A stretch of 64,000 bases of DNA from positions 1,240,001 through 1,304,000 of the forward strand of contig NZ_JAHKRR010000001.1 in NCBI RefSeq assembly GCF_018863395.1. Direction: 5' to 3'. Shown here one piece after another: positions 53,085-61,358 of the stretch. This DNA is from Sinomicrobium weinanense. GTDB lineage: Bacteria; Bacteroidota; Bacteroidia; Flavobacteriales; Flavobacteriaceae. Position 1 is the stretch's first letter, and the number at the start of each line of letters is the position of its first letter. A program made the translations under genes and the position numbers. The notes below the pieces were generated by a model, which did not search any database, was not told where the DNA came from, and was given only the letters and a program-made list of their open reading frames with translations.

Positions 53085-54095
53085 ATGCAAAGAAGGCTAT
53101 CGGATTATTTGATCGTCACCCTGAAAGGAATGGCTATGGGAGCCGCCGACGTCGTTCCCGGGGTTTCGGGTGGTACTATCGCATTTATATCCGGGATCTA
53201 CGAAGAACTCATCCGTTCCATTCACCAGGTTAACCTCTCCGCCTTAAAAAAATGGAAAAAAGAAGGCTTCAGGAGTATGTGGAGTGCCGTTAACGGCAAT
53301 TTCCTGCTGGCCCTTGCCCTGGGTATAGCTATAAGTATCCTGTCCCTGGCCAGGTTTATCAGCTGGCTGCTTAAAAACCATCCTATTGTGGTATGGGCCT
53401 TTTTCTTTGGCCTGGTTATCGCCAGTATCCTTTTTATCGGAAAACAGATATCGCGCTGGTCAGCAAAGGTCATCGCGGCCGTGGTGCTCGGTATCGTGGT
53501 TTCTTACTATATTACCATTGCAGAGCCAGTGAGCTCTCCCGATAGTTACCTCTACCTGTTCTTTTCGGGTTTTATAGCCATCATAGCCATGATCCTCCCT
53601 GGTGTTTCAGGAGCTTTTATCCTGTTGCTTATGGGATCGTACGAAATCGTAATAAACACAATAAACCAGCTTCGCGAGGGCCTGTTCACGGCTAATACCC
53701 AACTATTGGGGCAGGCATTTCTTAAACTGGGTGTTTTTGGTATCGGTGCCATTTTGGGACTGAAACTGTTCTCCGGGGTACTCAACTGGATGTTCAGCAA
53801 TCATAAAAATACGACACTGGCCCTGCTCACCGGATTTATGATAGGTTCGCTCAATAAAATATGGCCCTGGAAAGAGACGATCACCTGGAGGACCAACTCC
53901 CATAACGAACAGGTTCCCGTACTGCAAAACAGTATTTCTCCCTTTCAATTCGAAGGAGACAACCAACTGCTCCTGGCCTGCCTCATTGGCGTAGCCGGTT
54001 TCTTAACCATTTATTTTCTCGAAAAAATAGCTGTAAAAGCCTATAATAAGCCAGAAATCAGAGGTCAAAAGTCAGAAGTTGGAGATCAGAAATAA
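53085..54095 (+). CDS. DUF368 undecaprenyl-phosphate translocase family, paralogue 1
   Basis: 336 residues from the ATG at 53085. About eight membrane helices with the two family motifs: KGMAMGAADVVPGVSGGTIA near residue 20 (Asp22 intact) and MILPGVSGAFILLLMGSYE near 175, an internal repeat. DUF368 (PopT) proteins recycle undecaprenyl phosphate across the inner membrane for cell-wall and O-antigen synthesis. The last dozen residues (KPEIRGQKSEVGDQK) read through a junction repeat. It is followed by a diverged paralogue after 62 nt. Confidence 0.92.
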   Translation: MQRRLSDYLIVTLKGMAMGAADVVPGVSGGTIAFISGIYEELIRSIHQVNLSALKKWKKEGFRSMWSAVNGNFLLALALGIAISILSLARFISWLLKNHPIVVWAFFFGLVIASILFIGKQISRWSAKVIAAVVLGIVVSYYITIAEPVSSPDSYLYLFFSGFIAIIAMILPGVSGAFILLLMGSYEIVINTINQLREGLFTANTQLLGQAFLKLGVFGIGAILGLKLFSGVLNWMFSNHKNTTLALLTGFMIGSLNKIWPWKETITWRTNSHNEQVPVLQNSISPFQFEGDNQLLLACLIGVAGFLTIYFLEKIAVKAYNKPEIRGQKSEVGDQK

Positions 54096-54140
54096 AGTTA
54101 TATATAAAACTCCGGATTTTGGACATCTGACTTCGGACCT
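54062..54140. repeat. Inverted AGGTC-AAGTCAGA-word repeat spanning the DUF368-1 stop
   Basis: 54062-54076 pairs with 54126-54140 (13 of 15). The left arm encodes the C-terminal tail of DUF368-1; the right arm lies just before the second gene. Confidence 0.7.
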
Positions 54141-54157
54141 AAAAACATCAATAATTA

Positions 54158-55174
54158 ATGAATAGTGCCAGAACACTCCGGGACAGGGTCTTTTTAGTGA
54201 TAAAAGGACTGGCTATGGGAGCCGCTAATAAGGTTCCCGGGGTCTCCGGTGGCATTGTGGCCTTTGTGGCCGGCTTTTATGAGGAATTTATCTACTCGCT
54301 TCAGAAAATAAACCTCAAAGCCTTTAAACTCTTTATCAACGGCAGGTTCAATTCCTTTTACCGCTATATTAACGGCAGGTTCCTGGGACTGCTTATCTTC
54401 GGTATGCTGGTCAGCTATTTCAGCGTGTCCAAAATACTCGACTATTTTATCGCCAAAAAGGAGCTCTTTGTATGGGCATCTTTCTTTGGCATGATCATGG
54501 GATCCATATACTACATTTCAAGAGGGTTTTGCTGGAACAGGAAAACCGTAATTTCCGCTGTTATCGGGCTGGTCGTCGGTATTTCCATCAGTTTCCTGAG
54601 CCCTGCCAGGGAAAATACCAACCTGGTCTTTATCTTCCTGTGCGGTATCATCAGTGTATCCGGAATGACGCTTCCGGGCCTTTCCGGCTCTTTTATCCTC
54701 ATTCTTCTGGGCAATTATGTGCTCCTTCTCGTAGACTCCGTAAATGCCCTGTACGACACTTTTGCCGAAGTGCTTCGGGGCGATTTCTCTTTCGTTCAAA
54801 ACGAAGAACGCATAGATATCCTGATCATCCTCGGGGTGTTCACCCTGGGTTCTGCCACCGGGCTGGTAACTATTTCTCACCTGCTGAACTACGTACTCAA
54901 ACACTACAAAAATATTACCACAGCTATTCTTATCGGCTTCATAACCGGTTCCCTGGGTGTGGTATGGCCCTGGAAAGAAACCATATACCGGACAAATGAA
55001 GCCGGGCAATTAATTCTCGACAGCGAAGGCCATGGGATCGTACAGAATTATCGCCGTTATATCCCCGATTTTTCAATTTCCGAAACCTGGATAGCCATAG
55101 CTTTTATTATCTTTGGAGTTCTCATTGTCCTGGCCCTCGACTGGTACGGAAGACGGACCAGGAGGATCAGGTAG
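54158..55174 (+). CDS. DUF368 family, paralogue 2 with altered signature
   Basis: 338 residues, same polytopic architecture as its neighbour. The first motif reads GLAMGAANKVPGVSGGIVAF, so the Asp-Val of paralogue 1 becomes Asn24-Lys25; the second motif GMTLPGLSGSFILILLGNY is kept. Both proteins share the GSL-x(2)-WPWKET segment (VVWPWKETIYRTN here). Either a lipid-phosphate translocase with changed coupling or specificity, or the partner of paralogue 1. The stop overlaps a junction repeat that separates it from aroE. Confidence 0.9.
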   Translation: MNSARTLRDRVFLVIKGLAMGAANKVPGVSGGIVAFVAGFYEEFIYSLQKINLKAFKLFINGRFNSFYRYINGRFLGLLIFGMLVSYFSVSKILDYFIAKKELFVWASFFGMIMGSIYYISRGFCWNRKTVISAVIGLVVGISISFLSPARENTNLVFIFLCGIISVSGMTLPGLSGSFILILLGNYVLLLVDSVNALYDTFAEVLRGDFSFVQNEERIDILIILGVFTLGSATGLVTISHLLNYVLKHYKNITTAILIGFITGSLGVVWPWKETIYRTNEAGQLILDSEGHGIVQNYRRYIPDFSISETWIAIAFIIFGVLIVLALDWYGRRTRRIR

Positions 55175-55218
55175 TTGCAAGTTGCAGGTTTGACTTTATT
55201 TACCTTCAACTTGCAACT
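55173..55218. repeat. Inverted AGTTGCAAGTTG repeat between DUF368-2 and aroE
   Basis: Perfect 12-bp arms, 55173-55184 and 55207-55218, the first overlapping the stop codon. A TTGAAC/GTTGAAC word run (55218-55245) continues to the aroE start. Confidence 0.8.
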
Positions 55219-55248
55219 TTGAACGTTGAACTTTAAACTTTGAACATC

Positions 55249-55995
55249 ATGCCCTTATTCGGACTCGTCGGAAAAAACATATCATATTCTTTCTCCCAGG
55301 TTTACTTCCGGGAGAAGTTTGAAAAACTGCAGCTGGCTGACCATTCCTATGTAAACTTTGACATCCCGAAGATCGAAGATTTCCCTTCCCTAATCCGTGA
55401 GCGTTCGGACATCCGGGGATTTAACGTCACCATTCCCTACAAAGAAGCCGTGATCCCTTATCTTTCCGGCCTAAGCAATAAAGCCGAGCAGATCGGGGCT
55501 GTAAATGTCATTAAGGTAGGCAGAAACGATCTTACCGGATATAATACCGACTATTACGGCTTTCAGGCTTCCCTGCAACCCCTGTTGCACGAAGAACACC
55601 GGAAAGCACTCATCCTGGGTACAGGAGGCGCTTCAAAGGCCGTGGCATTCAGCTTTGAAGAACTGGGCATAGACCATACATTCGTATCCCGGAGCCCGGC
55701 AGAAGGACAACTCTCATACAAAGACCTGAACGAAGACATACTCGGGGAATACCTGGTTATCGTAAACTGTACACCACTGGGTACTTTTCCGAATACCGAG
55801 AACAAACCCGATATTCCCTATCAGCATATCACCCCAAAGCATTTGTTGTACGACCTGATCTACAATCCTGCCGAAACCTTATTCCTGAAGGAAGGAAAAC
55901 AAAGAGGCGCAACGATCAGTAACGGCCTTAAAATGCTGCAATTGCAGGCGGAAAAAGCCTGGGAAATATGGAACTCTCCCGCTGACGGGGCATAA
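55249..55995 (+). CDS. aroE: Shikimate dehydrogenase
   Basis: 248 residues from the ATG at 55249 (an in-frame TTG at 55240 lies in repeat DNA). Slightly shorter than E. coli AroE. Shikimate-binding N-domain: GLVGKNISYSFSQVYF, catalytic Lys65 in FNVTIPYKEAVIP and Asp101 in YNTDYYGF. NADP-binding Rossmann loop is LGTGGASKAVAF, with NCTPLGTFP and NGLKMLQLQAEKAWEIW at the end. Reduces 3-dehydroshikimate in aromatic amino-acid synthesis. Downstream of the DUF368 pair, upstream of DUF349. Confidence 0.95.
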   Translation: MPLFGLVGKNISYSFSQVYFREKFEKLQLADHSYVNFDIPKIEDFPSLIRERSDIRGFNVTIPYKEAVIPYLSGLSNKAEQIGAVNVIKVGRNDLTGYNTDYYGFQASLQPLLHEEHRKALILGTGGASKAVAFSFEELGIDHTFVSRSPAEGQLSYKDLNEDILGEYLVIVNCTPLGTFPNTENKPDIPYQHITPKHLLYDLIYNPAETLFLKEGKQRGATISNGLKMLQLQAEKAWEIWNSPADGA

Positions 55996-56131
55996 TACCC
56001 TTCGCAGCATCACATACCTCCGGCCGGCATTTTTGTACGAAAGTAAAATAAGCCTTGTATTTCGTTCCTCACTTCTTTCCCGGAATACAAAATATATTTC
56101 ATGGCAGGGTCCTTCTAAAACTCTTAAAAGT

Positions 56132-56162
56132 TTTGCTATTTTAACAGTTGTTAGTATCTTTC
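56132..56162 (+). promoter_or_regulatory. Promoter of the DUF349 gene
   Basis: TTTG at 56132-56135, a 19-nt spacer, then TATCTTTC at 56155-56162 (one mismatch to TAnnTTTG). Leader of about 33 nt to the ATG at 56201. The rest of the gap 55996-56131 shows nothing clear. Confidence 0.55.
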
Positions 56163-56200
56163 ACGTTCTAAAGTAATGATGAACCATAAACATTTTTAAG

Positions 56201-58210
56201 ATGTTAGACCAAAACGAAAACGACCTGCACCAGGCAGAAGGAAATTCAGCTCCTGGTCGGACGGAAGGGGAAGACAAAGACATTATTGTCGATAACGCTT
56301 CCCGTGAAGAGCCCCAGACCGACGGGTACGAAAGACCTGAAAACCAGGATGAAGAAGAAGGGCAGGAAGAAAAAAATGCAGACCAGGCCGCCCCAGCCGC
56401 TGCTATTGAAGTTAACGATGCAGAGGTCATAAATGAGATAGACGAATCCAATGCCGAAGACGCTGAAGACGAGGACAATGCCAAAAGGCATGTCATCCCG
56501 ATGCTGGACTACCATGCCATGGACATGGAAAAACTGGTAACGGAACTGGAAAAGCTCCTCAAAAATGAAAAAGTCCAGGCCATTAAGGAGCACGTTGACA
56601 ATATCAAATATGAGTTTGACCTGAAATTCCAGGAGTTGCTGGAAGAAAAGAAAGAAGAGTTCCTCAATGACGGCGGCAATGAAATAGACTTCCGTTACAA
56701 CTCTTCCGTAAAAATGCATTTCAACAAGGCCTACGGCGAGTACAAGGACAAAAAGAACCAGTATTACAAAAGCCTGGAACAAAACCTTAAAAGCAACCTC
56801 TCCAAACGCCTGGAAATCATTGAAGAGCTCAAAGGCCTTATCAACGTTGAAGAGAATATCAACACCACCTATAAGCACTTCAAGGAGCTGCAAGGGCGTT
56901 GGAAAGTGGCCGGGCCTGTACCCAGGATCAGCTACAACGATGTCTGGCGTACCTACCACCACCACGTGGAGCGCTTCTACGATTTCCTGGACCTGAACCG
57001 TGACCTGCGGGACCTGGACTTTAAACACAACCTGGAAGAAAAAGAAAAACTCATAGCCAGGGCAGAGGAACTCGCCGGTATTCCCGATGTCAACACAGCC
57101 TTCCGGGAATTACAGTCCCTGCACAAGATATGGAAAGAAGATATCGGCCCCGTAGACCGCGAGCACAGGGAAGACATCTGGAACCGCTTCAGTGCCGCCA
57201 CCAAGGTGATCCACGAAAAGCGGCAGGACTACTTTAAGAACATGGACCAGATCCATGAACAGAACCTGGTCAGGAAACAGGAGATCATAGCGCAGATCAA
57301 TGCCGTTGCCGAAAACAAGGCTTCTTCGCACAACCAGTGGCAAAAGCAGATCCGGGAAATAGAAGCGCTCAGGGAAGCCTTTTTCAATGCCGGAAGAGTG
57401 CCGCGTAAGGTCAACGAAGAAATATGGACAGCCTTTAAAACTGCCGTACGTACCTTTAACAGGAATAAAAACGAATTCTATAAAAACCTCAAAAAAGATC
57501 AGCACGAAAACCTGACCAAAAAGCAGGAGCTCATAAAGATCGCACAGGAAAACAAAGACAGCGAGGACTGGGAAGCCGTAACACCAATGATGAAAAAGAT
57601 CCAGGCCGACTGGAAAAAAATAGGTCACGTTCCCCGCAAATACTCTGACAAGATATGGGCCGAGTTCAAAGCTGCCTGTAACCATTATTTCGACAGGCTT
57701 CATCAACACAAGGATGAAGGCAATAAAGAAGAAATGGAGGCTCTTAAGCAGAAAGAAGCCCTGCTCGACAAACTGAAGGAGTTTGAACTTAGCGGAGCGC
57801 ACGAAAACGACGTCGAAACCGTCAAAGAGTTCATTTCCGAATGGCGGTCCTATGGCCGGGTACCGTATTACAAGCGAAATATTGAGAATAAGTTCAACAA
57901 GATCATCGATGCCCTTTTTAAAAAGCTCGATGTCGCCAGGCAGGACATAGAACTCATAAAATACGGCAACAAGCTGGAACAACTGGCCAATTCGGACAAA
58001 GACGACCTTATTGACCATGAAAGAGTGTTTATACGCCGCAAAATAGATGAAGTAAAAGGTGAGATCCGGCAGTTAGAGAACAACCTGCAGTTCATCAATG
58101 CCGATGACACCAACCCCATAGTCAAAGAAGTAAACAAGAATATCGACAAACACAAGGAAGCCCTTGCGTTGTGGAAGGCAAAACTCCAACAACTCCGGGA
58201 AATGGATTAG
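56201..58210 (+). CDS. DUF349-repeat protein
   Basis: 669 residues, soluble, no signal peptide. A very acidic disordered N-terminus (about 1-95) precedes coiled helices and five DUF349 repeats. Each repeat has a W(F)-x(3)-G-x-V-P-R core followed by an I-W-x-x-F segment; cores start at Trp234, Trp311, Phe394, Trp471 and Trp548, a period of about 77 residues. Repeat 2 reads GPVDRE in place of VPR and repeat 5 VPYYK. A coiled-coil tail follows. The DUF349 role is unknown; in Bacteroidota the gene commonly follows aroE. It has its own promoter. Confidence 0.92.
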   Translation: MLDQNENDLHQAEGNSAPGRTEGEDKDIIVDNASREEPQTDGYERPENQDEEEGQEEKNADQAAPAAAIEVNDAEVINEIDESNAEDAEDEDNAKRHVIPMLDYHAMDMEKLVTELEKLLKNEKVQAIKEHVDNIKYEFDLKFQELLEEKKEEFLNDGGNEIDFRYNSSVKMHFNKAYGEYKDKKNQYYKSLEQNLKSNLSKRLEIIEELKGLINVEENINTTYKHFKELQGRWKVAGPVPRISYNDVWRTYHHHVERFYDFLDLNRDLRDLDFKHNLEEKEKLIARAEELAGIPDVNTAFRELQSLHKIWKEDIGPVDREHREDIWNRFSAATKVIHEKRQDYFKNMDQIHEQNLVRKQEIIAQINAVAENKASSHNQWQKQIREIEALREAFFNAGRVPRKVNEEIWTAFKTAVRTFNRNKNEFYKNLKKDQHENLTKKQELIKIAQENKDSEDWEAVTPMMKKIQADWKKIGHVPRKYSDKIWAEFKAACNHYFDRLHQHKDEGNKEEMEALKQKEALLDKLKEFELSGAHENDVETVKEFISEWRSYGRVPYYKRNIENKFNKIIDALFKKLDVARQDIELIKYGNKLEQLANSDKDDLIDHERVFIRRKIDEVKGEIRQLENNLQFINADDTNPIVKEVNKNIDKHKEALALWKAKLQQLREMD

Positions 58211-58394
58211 GGCCTGCCCCCGTTTCCCCGGGTTTTCCGGAAGCATTTCCATGAATCATTTAAAAACAAGTAAAACTGACCGTGCCGGCTTTTGCCCGGG
58301 GCGGGTATAAAGATTTGTTCTCACCACACGATCTTTATCCGCAATCTCCCAGACAAAAAGCGAAGGCACCCTAATCTTAAATGCCATCGAACGG

Positions 58395-59093
58395 ATGAAA
58401 AAAATCGTTTTCTGCCTCATTTTAACGGCTTATTTCCTTTTGCCCAACACTACATCCGCACAAATTAATGAAAACCAGACAGGAGCCTGGTATATGTATT
58501 TCTGGAACACTACACTAAAAGAGAGCAGGTTTGGATTTCAGGGCGATATCCAGTACCGGAACTGGGACATTATGGGCGACCTCGAACAACTGCTCCTCCG
58601 GGGCGGAATTACCTATAAACCCGAAAAAGCCAATATTAAATTCACTCTTGGTTATGGCTATGTCCTTTCCGGCGAGTTTGGCGACAGTAACGATACCAGT
58701 GATGAAAGCCGTATTTACCAGGAAGCTCTTCTCCCCCATAAACTGGCCGACAGGTTCTATCTCACCCACCGTTTTCGTTTTGAACAACGCTGGGTGGAAA
58801 ATCAGGATTTCCGGACGCGTTTCCGGTACAACCTCTTCCTGAACATTCCGGTAAACCAGGTCACACTCAATAAAGGAGCAATATACCTGGCCCTGTATAA
58901 CGAATTGTTCATTAACGGGCAGAAAGATATCGGCAACGGGGACACCGTGGAGATCTTTGACCGAAACCGCCTGTATACCGCCGTAGGATACAGCATTACA
59001 GACAATTTAAAGGTTCAGGCAGGCTATATGCGGCAATCTACCAATGCCATCGACAAAGGCCAGCTTCAGTTAAGTTTGCATCATACACTCTAA
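58395..59093 (+). CDS. DUF2490 outer-membrane beta-barrel protein
   Basis: 232 residues with signal peptide (MKKIVFCLILTAYFLL, ending NTTSAQ). DUF2490 pattern: TGAWYMYFWNTTLKESRFGF, IQYRNWDIMGDLEQLLLRGG, then RIYQEALLPHKLADRFYLTHR and a C-terminal strand LQLSLHHTL. Alternating aromatic strands indicate a small outer-membrane barrel; the function is unknown. The TonB-receptor gene starts within 50 nt on the same strand, so they probably form one transcript. The gap 58211-58394 holds GC-rich hairpin-forming DNA but no gene. Confidence 0.9.
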   Translation: MKKIVFCLILTAYFLLPNTTSAQINENQTGAWYMYFWNTTLKESRFGFQGDIQYRNWDIMGDLEQLLLRGGITYKPEKANIKFTLGYGYVLSGEFGDSNDTSDESRIYQEALLPHKLADRFYLTHRFRFEQRWVENQDFRTRFRYNLFLNIPVNQVTLNKGAIYLALYNELFINGQKDIGNGDTVEIFDRNRLYTAVGYSITDNLKVQAGYMRQSTNAIDKGQLQLSLHHTL

Positions 59094-59141
59094 AAAATGC
59101 GTCTTTTTCGGTATTTTCCCGTCTTATTAAATAAAAAACTT

Positions 59142-61352
59142 ATGACAGAATACCAGCCTTCTTGTATCCGGATGCAAGTACAAAGACTGCTTTTTGTTTT
59201 TGCCCTAAGCCTTTATGCCATATCCGCAGAAGCACAAAATACACTTTCTGCCATTATCAGGGACTCAGAAAACCAGGAAGTACTCCCCGGTGCAAATGCC
59301 TATCTCAAAGGAACTTCCACGGGGGCCGTTGCTGACGAAAACGGACGGGTTACCCTCCGGAACATCCCCGATGGAAAACAGGTCATTATTTTTAGTTATA
59401 TCGGTTTCGAAGAACACGAAGAAACCCTGTCCTTTCCCCTGCAATCTTCCGCTCCCCTGAACATATTCCTCGCGCAGGAAGGGGAACACATGGAAGAGGT
59501 GGTGATCACCGCCACGCGGTCCAGCCGTACCATTGCTGACCTTCCTACACGTGTAGAGGCCATATCGGGCGAAGAGCTGGCCGAAAAAGGAAACATGAAA
59601 CCAGGGGATATCCGGATGCTGCTCAATGAAAGTACGGGAATACAAACGCAGCAGACCTCTGCCACCTCCTATAATTCCAGTATACGGATACAGGGACTGG
59701 ACGGTAAATATACCCAGATACTGAAAGATGGCTTTCCGCTCTATTCCGGCTTTTCCGGCGGGCTCAGCCTTTTGCAGATCCCCCCGCTCGACCTGAAACA
59801 GGTTGAGGTCATTAAAGGTTCTTCCTCTACCCTTTACGGGGGAGGTGCCATTGCCGGGCTGGTCAACCTCGTATCAAGAACACCGGGAGAAGAAGAACGA
59901 CTGGACCTTCTTCTGAACGGAACCTCCGCACTCGGGCTGGATGCCAGCGCATTCTACTCCCGCAGATCCGGAAAAACCGGGCTTACCGTTTTTGCCGCTT
60001 ATAATATGGGTTCTCCGTATGACCCTTCGGACGAAGGGTTTACCGCCATCCCGGAGTTTGACCGCTATACCCTTAACCCGAACTTCTTCCTGTATTTTAA
60101 CGATCGGACCACGCTGCGCATCGGGCTCAACGCCACCATAGAAGACCGGACAGGAGGGGACGAAAAGTACATCAAGGGCAAAGGCAACGAGGAACACTCC
60201 TTTTTTGAAAAGAACGAAACGAACAGGATCAGTTCGCAACTGGAATTACAACATACGATCGACACGCTCTCCGGAATAGCCGTAAAGAACAGTTTCAGCT
60301 ACTACGACCGCAGCCTCAAGATCCCTTCGTTCTCCTTTTCGGGAACACAATTTTCATCTTTTAACGAAGCCACCTATCACCGCAACGGAAAAAAGGCTGA
60401 CTGGATCATAGGCCTCAACCTGTGGACCGACCGGTTTGACCAGGATAAAGCAGATACTACCACCGCAGTGGACTACACGCATGTAACCTTCGGCGGATTT
60501 GTACAGAACACCTGGAACCTGTCAGAAAAAGTGATCCTGGAAACCGGGCTTCGGGGCGATTACCAGAATAAATACGGCTTCTTTTTGCTACCCAGGACCT
60601 CCCTGCTCTTCAAAATAAACCCCAAGCTCACTTCGCGACTGGGCGGCGGACTGGGATACAAAACACCAACGGTCTTTACCGAAGATGCCGAACGTATTTA
60701 TTTCAGGGGCGTGCTCCCCATAGATGAAGAAAACACCGAAGCCGAAAGATCGGCGGGAATAAATTTTGATGTGAATTACAGGACTCCCCTGTCCGACCGT
60801 ATGTCCTTTAACATCAATACGCTCTTTTTCTATACAAAAGTGAACGATCCCCTTATATTATCGCCTGTTTCCGACGGTCTCTACGCTTTTGAGCAGCCCG
60901 ACGGTTATGTGGATACCAGGGGTATAGAAATTAACACCAAGCTCGCGTATGACGATTTTAAACTCTTTATAGGATATACTTTTGCAGACGTCAGGGAACA
61001 CTATGACGGAAACATCACCGATTTTCCGCTGGTGGCCAAACACCGCCTCAACAATGTTCTGATGTATGAAGTGGAAGATAATATAAAAATAGGCCTGGAA
61101 GCATATTATTACAGTCCGCAAACACTCAACGACGGTACCAGGGGGCGGGACTACTGGATATGTGGTATTATGACCGAAAAGATCTGGGACAGGTTTTCCA
61201 TTTTTCTCAACTTTGAAAATCTCCTGGACACCCGGCAGACCAAATTCGGAAGCATCTACACAGGCCCCGTTTCCGACCCTGTTTTCAAGGATATCTATGC
61301 CCCGCTGGACGGCTTTGTGATCAATGGCGGAATAAAACTGAAGCTCCTTTAA
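59142..61352 (+). CDS. TonB-dependent receptor with carboxypeptidase-like regulatory domain
   Basis: 736 residues from the ATG at 59142, chosen for its A-rich leader; starts at 59097 or 59172 are also possible, the last directly before the signal sequence LLFVFALSLYAISAEAQ. Regulatory beta domain (VLPGANAYLKGTSTGAVADE), then VVITATRSSRTIADLPTRVE, the plug with SSIRIQGLDGKYTQILKDGF and TLYGGGAIAGLVNLVSR, and a 22-strand-type barrel ending INGGIKLKLL. It is not SusC-like and no SusD partner follows; the ligand is more likely a siderophore, metal complex or vitamin. Ends 6 nt from the convergent cyclase stop. Confidence 0.92.
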   Translation: MTEYQPSCIRMQVQRLLFVFALSLYAISAEAQNTLSAIIRDSENQEVLPGANAYLKGTSTGAVADENGRVTLRNIPDGKQVIIFSYIGFEEHEETLSFPLQSSAPLNIFLAQEGEHMEEVVITATRSSRTIADLPTRVEAISGEELAEKGNMKPGDIRMLLNESTGIQTQQTSATSYNSSIRIQGLDGKYTQILKDGFPLYSGFSGGLSLLQIPPLDLKQVEVIKGSSSTLYGGGAIAGLVNLVSRTPGEEERLDLLLNGTSALGLDASAFYSRRSGKTGLTVFAAYNMGSPYDPSDEGFTAIPEFDRYTLNPNFFLYFNDRTTLRIGLNATIEDRTGGDEKYIKGKGNEEHSFFEKNETNRISSQLELQHTIDTLSGIAVKNSFSYYDRSLKIPSFSFSGTQFSSFNEATYHRNGKKADWIIGLNLWTDRFDQDKADTTTAVDYTHVTFGGFVQNTWNLSEKVILETGLRGDYQNKYGFFLLPRTSLLFKINPKLTSRLGGGLGYKTPTVFTEDAERIYFRGVLPIDEENTEAERSAGINFDVNYRTPLSDRMSFNINTLFFYTKVNDPLILSPVSDGLYAFEQPDGYVDTRGIEINTKLAYDDFKLFIGYTFADVREHYDGNITDFPLVAKHRLNNVLMYEVEDNIKIGLEAYYYSPQTLNDGTRGRDYWICGIMTEKIWDRFSIFLNFENLLDTRQTKFGSIYTGPVSDPVFKDIYAPLDGFVINGGIKLKLL

Positions 61353-61358
61353 AATGTA

